Assembly: GCA_046759305.1 (NCBI GenBank)
Contig: JBHIBY010000005.1
Coordinates: 1 to 57,991 of the forward strand
Source of the DNA: JADFRG01 sp046759305
Lineage (GTDB): Bacteria > Chloroflexota > Anaerolineae > Anaerolineales > E44-bin32
Length of the DNA stretch: 57,991 nt
Direction of reading: 5' to 3'
Below are positions 50,763-57,991 of the stretch, one piece after another. The notes beneath the pieces are model-generated. The model was not told the origin of the DNA. It ran no database searches and was given only the letters and a program-made list of their open reading frames with translations. How positions within the stretch are numbered: the stretch's first letter is position 1; every line of letters starts with the position of its first letter. The position numbers were made by a program, and so were the translations under genes.

Positions 50763-52030
50763 GCGCCAGCTTCATCAGTTCCCTGATTGTCCTCCGCTTT
50801 GGCAAATACGAGCGTGGCGTTGTGGCCGCCAAAACCGAATGAGTTTGACATCACCTGTCGGAGGCCCTTCTCCCTCTTTGCATTAGGGATGTAGTCGAGA
50901 TCGCATTCGGGATCTGGTGTCTCGTAGTTTATGGTAGGTGGCATAACCTTTTCTAACAATGCCTTCACGCAGAAAATAGCTTCGACGCCACCCGCAGCGC
51001 CCAACATATGGCCGGTCATCGATTTGGTAGAGGAGATGGGGATATCGTAGGCCACCTCTCCAAAAACAGTCTTAATGGCTGCTGTTTCACTCTTATCGTT
51101 GAGCATGGTACTCGTGCCATGAGCGTTGATGTAATCGATTTGATCGACCTCGAGCTCTGCATCATCCAGGGCAAGCTCCATGGAAGCTGCTGCGCCAGCC
51201 CCGTTTTCCGCTGGTGCCGTGACGTGATGTGCATCGTTGGTTGATCCGTATCCGACGACTTCTGCTAGGATGCGCGCGCCGCGCGCCTTGGCATGCTCGA
51301 GCGATTCGAGCAACATCTGTGCGCTGCCTTCACCCAATACAAACCCGTCTCGGTTGAGATCAAAGGGTCGCGAAGCGCGCTTTGGATCGTCGTTGCGTTT
51401 AGACATCGCATCCATCCTGTTAAAGCCCGCTACCGCCAAAGGCACAATCCCTGCCTCTGAGCCACCGGCGATCATCGCATCCGCGTCTCCTCGCCGAATG
51501 ATCTCCGTAGCCTCGCCAATCGCATTGGTACCAGAAGCGCAAGCTGTGACGACGGCATAGTTCGGGCCGCGCATACCGAATGAGATCGCGATCTGACCGC
51601 CTGGAGAATCGGGCAACATCATGGGTACAGTGAAGGGGCTGACCCATCGAGGACCCTTTTCAAGGTATTGCTTCACCTGGGCGATCACGGTGTTTATCCC
51701 ACCGACTCCGGTCCCGATGATTGCTCCAATTCGATCGCGATTGCTCTCGGTAACGACGAATTTAGCGTGTTCGAGGGCCTGCTTCGTGGCGACCACGGTC
51801 ATTTGAGTGACGCGGTCCAGCCGGCGAGCCAGCCTATGGCCCAGCTCTGAAACAGGATCAAAACCTCGTACTTCCCCGGCAAAGCGTGTAATTAATTCGC
51901 TGGCATCAAAGAGAGTGATAGGTCCGATTCCAGAGCGTCCCTCCAGAACTGCGTTCCATGTCTCTTTCACGGTATTCCCCAGCGGACTCAGAGTTCCAAG
52001 CCCGGTGACTACGACCCTTTTGCGATCCAA
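50759..52030 (-). CDS. fabF: 3-oxoacyl-ACP synthase II
   Basis: 423-aa condensing enzyme for fatty-acid elongation. RKRVVVTGLGTLSPLGNTVK opens it; the catalytic Cys is in VVTACASGTNAIGEA, the two His in INAHGTSTMLNDKSE and STKSMTGHMLGAAGG. Start is TTG at 52030, with GGAGG 5-6 bases before it; a longer frame to 52180 would add 50 non-homologous residues through the leader. Cotranscribed with fabH. No acpP, fabD or fabG is adjacent. Confidence 0.95.
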   Translation of the reverse strand: MDRKRVVVTGLGTLSPLGNTVKETWNAVLEGRSGIGPITLFDASELITRFAGEVRGFDPVSELGHRLARRLDRVTQMTVVATKQALEHAKFVVTESNRDRIGAIIGTGVGGINTVIAQVKQYLEKGPRWVSPFTVPMMLPDSPGGQIAISFGMRGPNYAVVTACASGTNAIGEATEIIRRGDADAMIAGGSEAGIVPLAVAGFNRMDAMSKRNDDPKRASRPFDLNRDGFVLGEGSAQMLLESLEHAKARGARILAEVVGYGSTNDAHHVTAPAENGAGAAASMELALDDAELEVDQIDYINAHGTSTMLNDKSETAAIKTVFGEVAYDIPISSTKSMTGHMLGAAGGVEAIFCVKALLEKVMPPTINYETPDPECDLDYIPNAKREKGLRQVMSNSFGFGGHNATLVFAKAEDNQGTDEAGA

Positions 52031-52277
52031 GGCATCCTCCAGATAAATAGATCGTCCCGCGCCCACAGAGCAAAGCCCCAGGCTCGCAGGACACGGTTCC
52101 GCCTTTGCGAAACTCCGCCCCGCATTCAAGACATTCGCGGGACTCGCCCCGCTGTAGCGGGACTCGGAGGAGTATAACACCTAGAGCGTTTAAAGGGCGC
52201 GCGAGGCCCCTATGATAGAATTCGGGCCCCTTCGCAAGCGGATCCATCTCTAGTTCAATTATGTTAACCTGTTTTCC
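52031..52277 (-). promoter_or_regulatory. Leader of fabF-fabH with GC hairpins; divergent intergenic region
   Basis: On the fabF strand a -10-like TATACT (plus 52171-52176) is followed by two stems: CCCGC/GCGGG with a TACA loop (52148-52161) and CCCGC/GCGGG across 13 bases (52119-52141). They could form a structured leader or attenuator. A minus-strand frame here encodes a Cys-rich peptide (CLECGAEF) but it overlaps fabF and I do not call it. For the divergent SDR gene only weak -10 candidates are seen (TATGAT 52211-52216). Confidence 0.4.
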
Positions 52278-53213
52278 ATGGTCCTCGTAACTGGCGGGAC
52301 TGGCTTCCTCGGCCGGGCTGTTATTCGCCAGCTCTCCCGGTCAGACCACCAGGTTCGGATTCTAATGAGACCCAGTAGGCGATCACCCGAATTGCCAGCA
52401 GGCATTCCGGTTGAAGCCGCAATTAGCAGCTTGCTCGATAAGCGCGGCGTACGAGCGGCCATGGTAGGAGTAGATAATATCGTTCACCTCGCGGGAGCCG
52501 AGCGGGGTGGATTAGAAACCGGATTGCGCGCCGTCGACATAGAGGGGACGCGGGTGCTGGTGGAAGCAGCGCGTCAAGCCCAAATCAGCCGACTGATCTA
52601 CGTAAGCCATCTGGGCGCCGAACCTTCCTCCGCTTTTCCCGCGCTCAGGGCTAAAGCAAAGGCCGAAGATACCATTCGTAAAAGCGGATTGCCTTATACA
52701 ATCGTCCGTAGTTCACTGGTATACGGAGAGGGGGATCGCTTTACGTCATCCCTGGCAATGCTGTTGGGAATTTCACCAGGCATTTTCCCCATTCCGGGGG
52801 ATGGAAGAACCGCCATCCAGCCGGTTTGGGTGGATGACCTGGCAATGTGTGTGGCCTGGTCGCTAGACGAGCAAGCAATGATCGGACAGATCTACGATGT
52901 GGGAGGGCCGGAATTCCTCACCTTGCGGCAGGTGGTGGAGATGGTGATGCAAGCAACAGGAAGTCGCCGATGGCTGGTTTCGGCCTCGCCTCTCTACCTG
53001 CGGGGCATCACCTGGCTCTTTCAGCGCGTCCTGCCGTATCCACCACTTACCACCTTCTGGTTCGACTACCTGGCTTCGAGTCGCACAGCAAGCTTGGACG
53101 CTCTGCCCAGGATATTCGGTTTGAAGCCATCAATGATGATTGACCGCTTGCAGTATCTGGAAGAACGAAATTGGCTTCTGGAATTCGTAGGCCGCCAGTT
53201 GAAATGGACATGA
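52278..53213 (+). CDS. Atypical short-chain dehydrogenase (NmrA/NDUFA9-like)
   Basis: 311-aa NAD(P)-binding protein. The Rossmann motif is MVLVTGGTGFLGRAVIRQL, with VDNIVHLAGAERGG and LIYVSHLGAEPSSAFPALRA. The canonical YxxxK is absent: the Lys is in ALRAKAKAEDTIRKSGLPYT, typical of atypical SDRs of the NDUFA9/YfcH type. PYTIVRSSLVYGEGDRF and the PVWVDDLA block fit. Probably binds a nucleotide cofactor and acts as reductase/epimerase or chaperone; the substrate is unknown. It overlaps the GNAT gene by 4 bases. Confidence 0.88.
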   Translation: MVLVTGGTGFLGRAVIRQLSRSDHQVRILMRPSRRSPELPAGIPVEAAISSLLDKRGVRAAMVGVDNIVHLAGAERGGLETGLRAVDIEGTRVLVEAARQAQISRLIYVSHLGAEPSSAFPALRAKAKAEDTIRKSGLPYTIVRSSLVYGEGDRFTSSLAMLLGISPGIFPIPGDGRTAIQPVWVDDLAMCVAWSLDEQAMIGQIYDVGGPEFLTLRQVVEMVMQATGSRRWLVSASPLYLRGITWLFQRVLPYPPLTTFWFDYLASSRTASLDALPRIFGLKPSMMIDRLQYLEERNWLLEFVGRQLKWT

Positions 53214-54088
53214 CGGACATCGTGATCAGACCGCTCCGCAGTGCGGAGGATATGGAGCTGGCGGAGGATCTTCAGCGTGCGGTCTGGCCGGACAGCGAGA
53301 CCGATATTATCCCTGCCCATCTACTGCTCACGGTGGCCGCCAATGGAGGTCTGGTTTTAGGGGCTCTTTCCGATGACCGTTTGGTTGGTTATTTGATGGG
53401 ATTCCTTGGAACCGACGATGAGAGCCCGGATCCAGAGGCCAGGACGCGCATCAAGCACTGCTCTCATCAAGTAGGAGTGCTCCCGGATTTCCGTGGACAA
53501 GGCTTGGCATTTCAGTTGAAGAGCGAGCAACGGGAGGCACTCATTCGGCAAGGGATCCGCCTTGCCACCTGGACGTACGATCCGTTGATGAGTGTGAACG
53601 CCTACTTGAACATTCACCGGTTGGGAGCGGTCTGCCGCACATACAAGCGAGAGGTCTACGGCAACATGCGGGATGGTCTCAATCAAGGGCTGCCATCGGA
53701 TCGGTTTCAGGTCGATTGGTGGGTGACCTCCAATCGAGTGGAATCGAGGATTGCGCGGTCCCGTCCACCACTGGATCTGGCGAACTACCTATCCGCCGGC
53801 GCTCAGAAACTCAATTCGGCGGGGTTGGGAGATGACGAACTCCCTCGTCCTGGGAAGGCAGTGGAAGAGCCCACCGCCAACCTGGTTCTTGTGGAGATTC
53901 CCCCTGATTTCTTGGAACTCAAGCGACTCGATATGGGGCTGGCGAACGAATGGCGCATGCTCACTCGTACCATATTTGAAGGTGCTTTCGAGGCGGGCTA
54001 CGTGTCCACGGACTTCGTCTATTTGAAAGGGGAGAAGTACCCGCGCTCCTATTACTTGCTGAGTTCAGGTGAGAGCGGCTTTGGGTGA
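53210..54088 (+). CDS. GNAT-family acyltransferase (COG3375-like)
   Basis: 292-aa protein. The acetyl/succinyl-CoA binding block is HQVGVLPDFRGQGLAFQLKS, followed by TWTYDPLMSVNAYLNIHRLG, a pattern of the long 'predicted GNAT' group often encoded beside N-succinylamino acid racemases. The C-terminal half (about 120 residues) is an extra domain. Proposed to N-succinylate (or acetylate) amino acids, feeding the racemase encoded downstream. ATG at 53210 chosen because it gives an ATGA overlap with the SDR gene; the longer frame from 53171 is unlikely. Confidence 0.85.
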   Translation: MTDIVIRPLRSAEDMELAEDLQRAVWPDSETDIIPAHLLLTVAANGGLVLGALSDDRLVGYLMGFLGTDDESPDPEARTRIKHCSHQVGVLPDFRGQGLAFQLKSEQREALIRQGIRLATWTYDPLMSVNAYLNIHRLGAVCRTYKREVYGNMRDGLNQGLPSDRFQVDWWVTSNRVESRIARSRPPLDLANYLSAGAQKLNSAGLGDDELPRPGKAVEEPTANLVLVEIPPDFLELKRLDMGLANEWRMLTRTIFEGAFEAGYVSTDFVYLKGEKYPRSYYLLSSGESGFG

Positions 54089-54132
54089 TTCGCGAAATAT
54101 CAGTCGCTCAAGAGCTTCACTCAAACCGTAGG

Positions 54133-54147
54133 CTGCGCATAGCCATC
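54133..54147. repeat. 15-bp direct repeat, left copy
   Basis: CTGCGCATAGCCATC occurs here, between the GNAT and racemase genes, and again exactly at 55447-55461 after the racemase stop, in the same orientation. The pair flanks the racemase gene at a distance of 1314 bases. Confidence 0.6.
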
Positions 54148-54211
54148 GCTAGGCTTGGCGTTTCTGCGGCTCTTCTCTTGCGCGAGCGCCGATAGAGGAG
54201 CAACGTCGGTC

Positions 54212-55321
54212 GTGAAAGCTGACGCAATATCAATCCACCATGTCTCCATGCCGCTCGTGCGGCGATTCGAAACCTCCATGCACGTTGAGCACGATCGCGA
54301 GTGCCTTCTGATTCAGGTGGAAGGGGATGGTCACCAGGGCTGGGGTGAGTGTGTCGTGCAGCAAGTCCCTTGGTACTCGTATGAATCGACTGGAACTGCA
54401 TGGCATGTGCTGGAGGAATTTCTCGTGCCGGCCCTATTGGATACGGAGTTGGCGCGCCCAACGGAGTTTCCTGATCAGGTCAAGGAAATCAAGGGTCATC
54501 CGATGGCTAAGGCCGGGCTCGAGCTCGCCTTCTGGGACCTGGCGGGCAGGATCGATCGCAAGCCGTTGGTTGAGATGCTGGGCGGGGATCGGAGCCGGGT
54601 TGAAGTCGGAGTATCCATCGGTATTCAAGAGGACCTTGACACGTTGATTGGAGTCATACGCGATCACCTAACCGATGGGTATGGGCGTATCAAACTAAAG
54701 ATCAAACCCGGTACCGATCTCGATTTGTTGAGGGCTGTTCGTAAAGCTTATCCCGAGCTGCGCCTGCAGGTCGATGCCAATGCTGCCTACGAAACGAACC
54801 AATCCGAAATCTTTGAAGAAATGGATTCGCTCTCATTGGAGCTGATTGAGCAACCGTTTCCCGCGGAAGACCTCCAGGCGCATGCAGAGCTTCAATCCCG
54901 CCTAACGACACCCATTTGCCTTGACGAGAGCATCGATTCGGCCACGATGGCGCGCCAGGCTCTCGATCTCGGGGCTTGCCGCGTGATAAATATCAAACCC
55001 GGCCGCGTTGGGGGACTCACCGAGGCGGTAGAGATACATGATCTGTGCTTTGCTCTCGACATACCTGTCTGGTGCGGTGGAATGCTTGAGACGGGGATTG
55101 GGCGTGCTTCCAACCTAGCTCTTGCTTCACTGCCGGGATTCACCTTGCCGGGGGACATCTCAGCCACCGACCGCTACTACGAGGTGGATGTAGCACATCC
55201 TCGCTTCGAATTGAACTCAGACGGGACGATCGACGTTCCAAAACGCTCCGGACTTGGGGTAGCGGTCGACCGAGAGGCGCTGGAGAGCTTCACCCTTAGA
55301 ACCACCCGACTGACAACATGA
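54212..55321 (+). CDS. N-acylamino acid racemase / o-succinylbenzoate synthase family
   Basis: 369-aa enolase-superfamily enzyme. The Lys-x-Lys motif is K161/K163 (RIKLKIKPG). Metal ligands are D188 (LQVDANAAY), E213 (ELIEQPF) and D238 (CLDESI). The opposite catalytic Lys262 is in INIKPGRVGG. This NSAR/OSBS branch can racemise N-succinyl amino acids or make o-succinylbenzoate for menaquinone. No other men genes are visible, and the adjacent GNAT gene favours amino-acid racemisation. GTG at 54212 is chosen, 10 bases after GAGGAGC; the longer frame has non-homologous N-terminal residues. Confidence 0.9.
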   Translation: MKADAISIHHVSMPLVRRFETSMHVEHDRECLLIQVEGDGHQGWGECVVQQVPWYSYESTGTAWHVLEEFLVPALLDTELARPTEFPDQVKEIKGHPMAKAGLELAFWDLAGRIDRKPLVEMLGGDRSRVEVGVSIGIQEDLDTLIGVIRDHLTDGYGRIKLKIKPGTDLDLLRAVRKAYPELRLQVDANAAYETNQSEIFEEMDSLSLELIEQPFPAEDLQAHAELQSRLTTPICLDESIDSATMARQALDLGACRVINIKPGRVGGLTEAVEIHDLCFALDIPVWCGGMLETGIGRASNLALASLPGFTLPGDISATDRYYEVDVAHPRFELNSDGTIDVPKRSGLGVAVDREALESFTLRTTRLTT

Positions 55322-55525
55322 TCTGTCGAATCCTACGCATGAAGGCGTGCACTCAAATATACGCGCTCGGCGTCCTGGCGCAGCGCCAAATTCGCAGAAG
55401 GTCATACCCTCGAATACTCGCATCTGACGCCTCCACACAGCGTTTACTGCGCATAGCCATCCACCAAAGGGCAATTTTCGGATGAGCTATTGGGATGAAA
55501 TCAATTTTGGGCTGCGGTATCGGGG
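55322..55525. other. Intergenic region with right copy of 15-bp repeat
   Basis: Holds CTGCGCATAGCCATC at 55447-55461, the second copy of the repeat seen at 54133, and a short hairpin TGGCG/CGCCA around 55376-55388. No T-run terminator or ORF is evident. It separates the convergent racemase and DedA-like genes. Confidence 0.5.
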
Positions 55526-56107
55526 TTAGCTTATGAGGCCTATGATCCAGTCTATCGAGAGCGCTCCAGCATAGGCGATGACAAGCATTTTAATGAGCTT
55601 GCCGGCAAATGCCCAGGTCAGAAACGCCACCACGGGCATCCGAAGTGCGCCTGCAGCGGCACCGGCAATATCGAATAGGGGGTTAGGAAGCGCGGCCAGT
55701 ACCAGCACCGTCCATCCGCCATATTCCTTCATCAATTCCTCAAGCCGATCATAGGAGGGAGCTCGTTCAAAGACCCCCCGGCCGCTGTATCCAGCCAGGT
55801 ACCCGGTTAGTTCCCCAAGCGCGGCCCCGGCCGCGGCGGCCAGCGCGACCAGAATCGGATTAAAAATGCTGCCCGCCACCAGGGTCACGATGAACCCGGG
55901 CGCGGGCAGTACAACGGTTGCGTTGGCGATCAGGGAGAGTATGAAGATCCCAGGGTATCCAAGGATCTCGAGATTTTCGATTTCATCTCTTAGCAGATAG
56001 GCCGCGACCGTTATGGCGATCACCGCCAACAGGGCCAATACGCGCAGCGCGAATGTGCGCCAATCTTGCTGGCGCACCTCTCCATCTTGGCGCGATTCTT
56101 CGCTCAC
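55526..56107 (-). CDS. SNARE-associated/VTT (DedA-like) membrane protein
   Basis: 193-aa protein with a basic cytoplasmic N-terminus and about five membrane segments. The VTT-type core is GYPGIFILSLIANATVVLPA to LGELTGYLAGYSGRGVFER, with glycine-rich re-entrant loops. The end LPNPLFDIAGAAAGALRMPV is characteristic of the TVP38/DedA fold. Possible lipid scramblase or undecaprenyl-phosphate transport role; not proven. GTG at 56107 overlaps the cyclophilin stop (GTGA). Confidence 0.88.
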   Translation of the reverse strand: MSEESRQDGEVRQQDWRTFALRVLALLAVIAITVAAYLLRDEIENLEILGYPGIFILSLIANATVVLPAPGFIVTLVAGSIFNPILVALAAAAGAALGELTGYLAGYSGRGVFERAPSYDRLEELMKEYGGWTVLVLAALPNPLFDIAGAAAGALRMPVVAFLTWAFAGKLIKMLVIAYAGALSIDWIIGLIS

Positions 56108-56616
56108 TGCTCAGAGATCTCGATTGCCTCAATGGCTACAGCCGGCGAATTGGGATTGCTCGGATCCCGCTCTGGGATCGCAAGCACCACATCCATTCCG
56201 GAAGTTACGGATCCAAAGACCGAATGCTTGTCATCGAGCCAATCCGTCGCCACATGTGTGATGAAGAATTGGGATCCATTGGTTCCGGGCCCTGCATTTG
56301 CCATGGAAAGTACGCCGGGGCCATCATGGCGCAGATCCGGATGGAATTCGTCTTCGAATTGATAGCCCGGACCACCTGTTCCGATTCCGGTTGGATCTCC
56401 GGTCTGCGCCATGAAGTTGTTGATCACGCGATGGAAAATGACGTTGTCGTAAAAGCCTTCTCGCGCCAGAAACACGAAGTTATTCACCGTGCGCGGTGCC
56501 TTGTCTGCATGAAGCTTCAATCCAATGTCTCCACCGGCAGTCTTGATCGTGGCGCTGTATGTACGATCGGGATCAATACTCATCGGTGGTGAGGAACTGT
56601 ACTGTTGTGAACCCAT
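56104..56616 (-). CDS. Peptidyl-prolyl cis-trans isomerase, cyclophilin type
   Basis: 170-aa cytoplasmic cyclophilin. The hallmarks NFVFLAREGFYDNVIFHRVI, FMAQTGDPTGIGTGGPGYQF and GTNGSQFFITHVATDWLDDK are all present, including the active-site Arg and Phe. It lacks a signal peptide. ATG at 56616 lies 6 bases after GGGAGG. Downstream of the uridine kinase gene with a 13-base gap, then coupled to the DedA-like gene. Confidence 0.95.
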   Translation of the reverse strand: MGSQQYSSSPPMSIDPDRTYSATIKTAGGDIGLKLHADKAPRTVNNFVFLAREGFYDNVIFHRVINNFMAQTGDPTGIGTGGPGYQFEDEFHPDLRHDGPGVLSMANAGPGTNGSQFFITHVATDWLDDKHSVFGSVTSGMDVVLAIPERDPSNPNSPAVAIEAIEISEQ

Positions 56617-56629
56617 ATGTGCCTCCCTC

Positions 56630-57259
56630 TTAGTTTTCGAGAAGATCGGATATGCGGGCCACGACCATATCCATCGCCACGGTGTTGAGCCCGCCTTCCG
56701 GAATAATCACATCTGCAAATCGCTTTGAAGTCTCTACAAACTCTTCGTGCATTGGCCGAACCGTGGTTTCATACTGTTTGACGACCGATTCCATTGATCG
56801 ACCGCGCTCCTGAATATCCCTCTGCAGCCGCCGGATGAAGCGGATGTCTGGCGGTGTGTCGACATAGATCTTCACATCAAACATATCGACCAGCTTGGGC
56901 TCAGCAAAAACCAAGATGCCCTCGACCAGGATTACGGGATGGGCATCAACGGCCACGGTCTCGCTGGTCCGCGCATGCTGGGTGAAGTCGTAGATGGGGA
57001 TATACACTGTCTTCCAATCCTTGAGCTGCTCGATATGCTCAATCATGAGATCGGTTTCGAGCGAGTCTGGATGGTCGAAATTAACAGCATCCCGCTGAGC
57101 CGGCGGAAGGGCATTTAGATCGCGGTAATAAGCGTCATGAGGGAGGAACGCAATGTGTTCTGCGCCAATCCGACCCAACACAACATCCGCGATGGTAGTT
57201 TTGCCTGAACCGGTTCCGCCGGCGATGCCGATGACCAGTGGAGGTGATTTGTCGGCCAC
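56630..57259 (-). CDS. udk: Uridine kinase
   Basis: 209-aa kinase for uridine/cytidine salvage. The P-loop is GIAGGTGSGKTTIADVVL, with AFLPHDAYYRDLNALPPAQR and the RDIQERGRSMESVVKQY block that marks uridine kinase. VNFDHPDSLETDLMIEHIEQ completes the family pattern. GTG at 57259, with TATAAT 6 bases upstream, so its mRNA is probably leaderless. First gene of the udk-cyclophilin-dedA operon on the minus strand. Confidence 0.95.
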   Translation of the reverse strand: MADKSPPLVIGIAGGTGSGKTTIADVVLGRIGAEHIAFLPHDAYYRDLNALPPAQRDAVNFDHPDSLETDLMIEHIEQLKDWKTVYIPIYDFTQHARTSETVAVDAHPVILVEGILVFAEPKLVDMFDVKIYVDTPPDIRFIRRLQRDIQERGRSMESVVKQYETTVRPMHEEFVETSKRFADVIIPEGGLNTVAMDMVVARISDLLEN

Positions 57260-57265
57260 TGGGGA

Positions 57266-57271
57266 ATTATA
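57266..57271 (-). promoter_or_regulatory. TATAAT box 6 bases before udk
   Basis: A perfect TATAAT on the minus strand, then TCCCCA, then the GTG start of udk. The spacing implies a leaderless transcript. No strong -35 is visible at 16-18 bases. Confidence 0.55.
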
Positions 57272-57293
57272 CGGCGCGGACTATTGACAGAGC

Positions 57294-57368
57294 GAGCGCG
57301 GTCAGCTGATGCTGGATACTCGGCTGGCGGCTAGCTCCCGGAAACTAACGGGGATAGGGCTGAATTCC
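57294..57368. repeat. Decayed 75-bp tandem copy of the ybaK 3' end
   Basis: GAGCG marks boundaries at 57294, 57369 and 57444, exactly 75 bases apart each time. The unit 57294-57368 aligns without gaps to 57369-57443, the end of ybaK, with GGTCAG(C/T)TGATGCT in both. The stop codon (TCA on the plus strand, 57377-57379) matches TCA at 57302-57304. Roughly 60% of positions agree by eye. Confidence 0.8.
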
Positions 57369-57376
57369 GAGCGTGG

Positions 57377-57853
57377 TCAGTTGATGCTAGCGACCTGCCC
57401 GGAGGTCAATTCCTTGAGGTTTGCGGGAGACAGGCTGAAGACGGAGCGCGGGGTACCTGCCGCAGCCCAGATCAATTCAAACTGCAGGAAATCCTGATCG
57501 ATGAAGGTCTGAATCGAGGCCGAAAGCCCAACCGGCGCCACACCACCGATGCTGAAACCGGTTCTCTCTCGCACGTAATTGGCATCCGCCATCTTCACCG
57601 GTTCTCCCACTAGCTGACCCACCAGCTCGAGGTCGGCGCGATTAGGCCCGCTAACCAGTACGAGGTAGGGGGTATCTGAGTCAGCGCCGCGAAAGACCAG
57701 AGACTTAACGATCTGCCCCAGTTGGCAGCCGACCGCGTCCGCGGCTTCCTGAGCGGTGCGCGTGCTCTGAGGTAGCTCGACCACTTCGAGTGACAACCCT
57801 GAGCGGTCGAGAGCTTCTTGCACGCGCTGCATGCTGGATGAGGGTTCTGACAT
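57377..57853 (-). CDS. YbaK/EbsC-family aminoacyl-tRNA deacylase
   Basis: 158-aa editing-domain protein. The core has TRTAQEAADAVGCQLGQIVK and SLVFRGADSDTPYLVLVSG, and the conserved GFSIGGVAPVG with the key Gly/Ser region. These proteins hydrolyse mischarged tRNAs, such as Cys-tRNA(Pro). Length and motifs are typical. It lies between the udk promoter region and a tRNA-Thr gene on the minus strand. A decayed copy of its 3' end follows its stop. Confidence 0.93.
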   Translation of the reverse strand: MSEPSSSMQRVQEALDRSGLSLEVVELPQSTRTAQEAADAVGCQLGQIVKSLVFRGADSDTPYLVLVSGPNRADLELVGQLVGEPVKMADANYVRERTGFSIGGVAPVGLSASIQTFIDQDFLQFELIWAAAGTPRSVFSLSPANLKELTSGQVASIN

Positions 57854-57919
57854 GAAATTTGTGCGCGAATCCCCCGGAACTCGAGCTCGTGACTGAGGTG
57901 CGAAAAGACGATCTCAGGA

Positions 57920-57991
57920 GCCACCAGTGGGAATCGAACCCACGACCTAACGCTTACGAAGCGCTCGCTCTGCCAGCTGAGCTATGGTGGC
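57920..57991 (-). tRNA. tRNA-Thr (anticodon CGT)
   Basis: Read on the minus strand, GCCACCA pairs with TGGTGGC at the ends (7 bp). The D arm GCTC/GAGC, the anticodon stem AGCGC/GCGTT with loop TTCGTAA, and the T arm GTGGG/CCCAC with loop TTCGATT are all present. The anticodon CGT decodes ACG (Thr). CCA is not encoded. The 72-base gene ends exactly at the window edge. Confidence 0.95.

Noticed and set aside
51906..52247. Minus-strand Cys-rich frame resembling a small zinc protein such as RpmF
   Set aside because: Overlaps fabF in another frame and the Cys spacing does not match RpmF.
1..57991. Mobile element or prophage
   Set aside because: No transposase, integrase, terminal inverted repeats or phage genes were seen.

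Overview
The window is about 58 kb of dense bacterial chromosome with roughly 46 protein genes, one tRNA, one self-cleaving riboswitch and no IS element, phage or CRISPR array. The best guess for the source is a Chloroflexota bacterium. It carries a mevalonate kinase next to an archaeal-type isopentenyl phosphate kinase, a row of giant 'Chlor_Arch_YYY' membrane proteins, an Agl23-like membrane protein, adenylate cyclase/AAA/TPR regulators, and a SufCBD-SU iron-sulfur operon. These point to Chloroflexota, but no phylogeny was run.

Layout. 1-6021: a degenerate ~50-bp repeat array, a near-consensus promoter, then sufC-sufB-sufD-(unknown 99-aa protein)-sufS-sufU, closed by a terminator. 6023-9299: a minisatellite, a Rieske ferredoxin and pyruvate phosphate dikinase. 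9303-15258: two EamA transporters, LysE, an unknown coiled-coil protein, an SH3 lipoprotein and an ALDH7-type aldehyde dehydrogenase. 15259-17877 (minus): prenyltransferase, mevalonate kinase and isopentenyl phosphate kinase. 17946-34415 (plus): tlyA, then a tightly overlapping cell-surface glycosylation operon (sugar epimerase, GT4, methyltransferase, GT39, GT39-YYY fusion, YYY, Agl23-like), then cytidylate kinase and an acyltransferase. 34416-36792: a glmS ribozyme and glmS. 37306-41692: an ABC efflux system (ATPase, permease, adaptor lipoprotein). 41762-47277 (minus): a cyclase/ATPase/TPR regulator broken by one in-frame TGA, and a YyaL-type protein. 47421-52030: VanZ, scpA, a zinc-ribbon membrane protein, thioredoxin, fabH and fabF. 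52278-55321: an atypical SDR, and a GNAT plus N-acylamino acid racemase pair. 55526-57991 (minus): DedA-like protein, cyclophilin, uridine kinase, YbaK and tRNA-Thr(CGT).

How the genes fit together. Isopentenyl phosphate kinase, mevalonate kinase and the UbiA-type prenyl-phosphate transferase could supply lipid-linked sugars to the divergent glycosylation operon. glmS adds amino-sugar precursors. The GNAT/racemase pair resembles the known N-succinyl route for converting D- to L-amino acids.

Main points of interest. (1) Several genes have a decayed tandem copy of their own 3' end, stop codon position included, lying just beyond the stop (ybaK, lysE, isopentenyl phosphate kinase, the cyclase gene; weaker at eamA and aldh). 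(2) sufC seems to start at ATT. (3) An in-frame TGA splits a 1136-codon signalling gene. (4) A -10 box lies 6-8 nt before the start codon of three genes, suggesting leaderless mRNAs. (5) A GT39-YYY fusion protein sits in the surface glycosylation operon. All alignments were made by eye.
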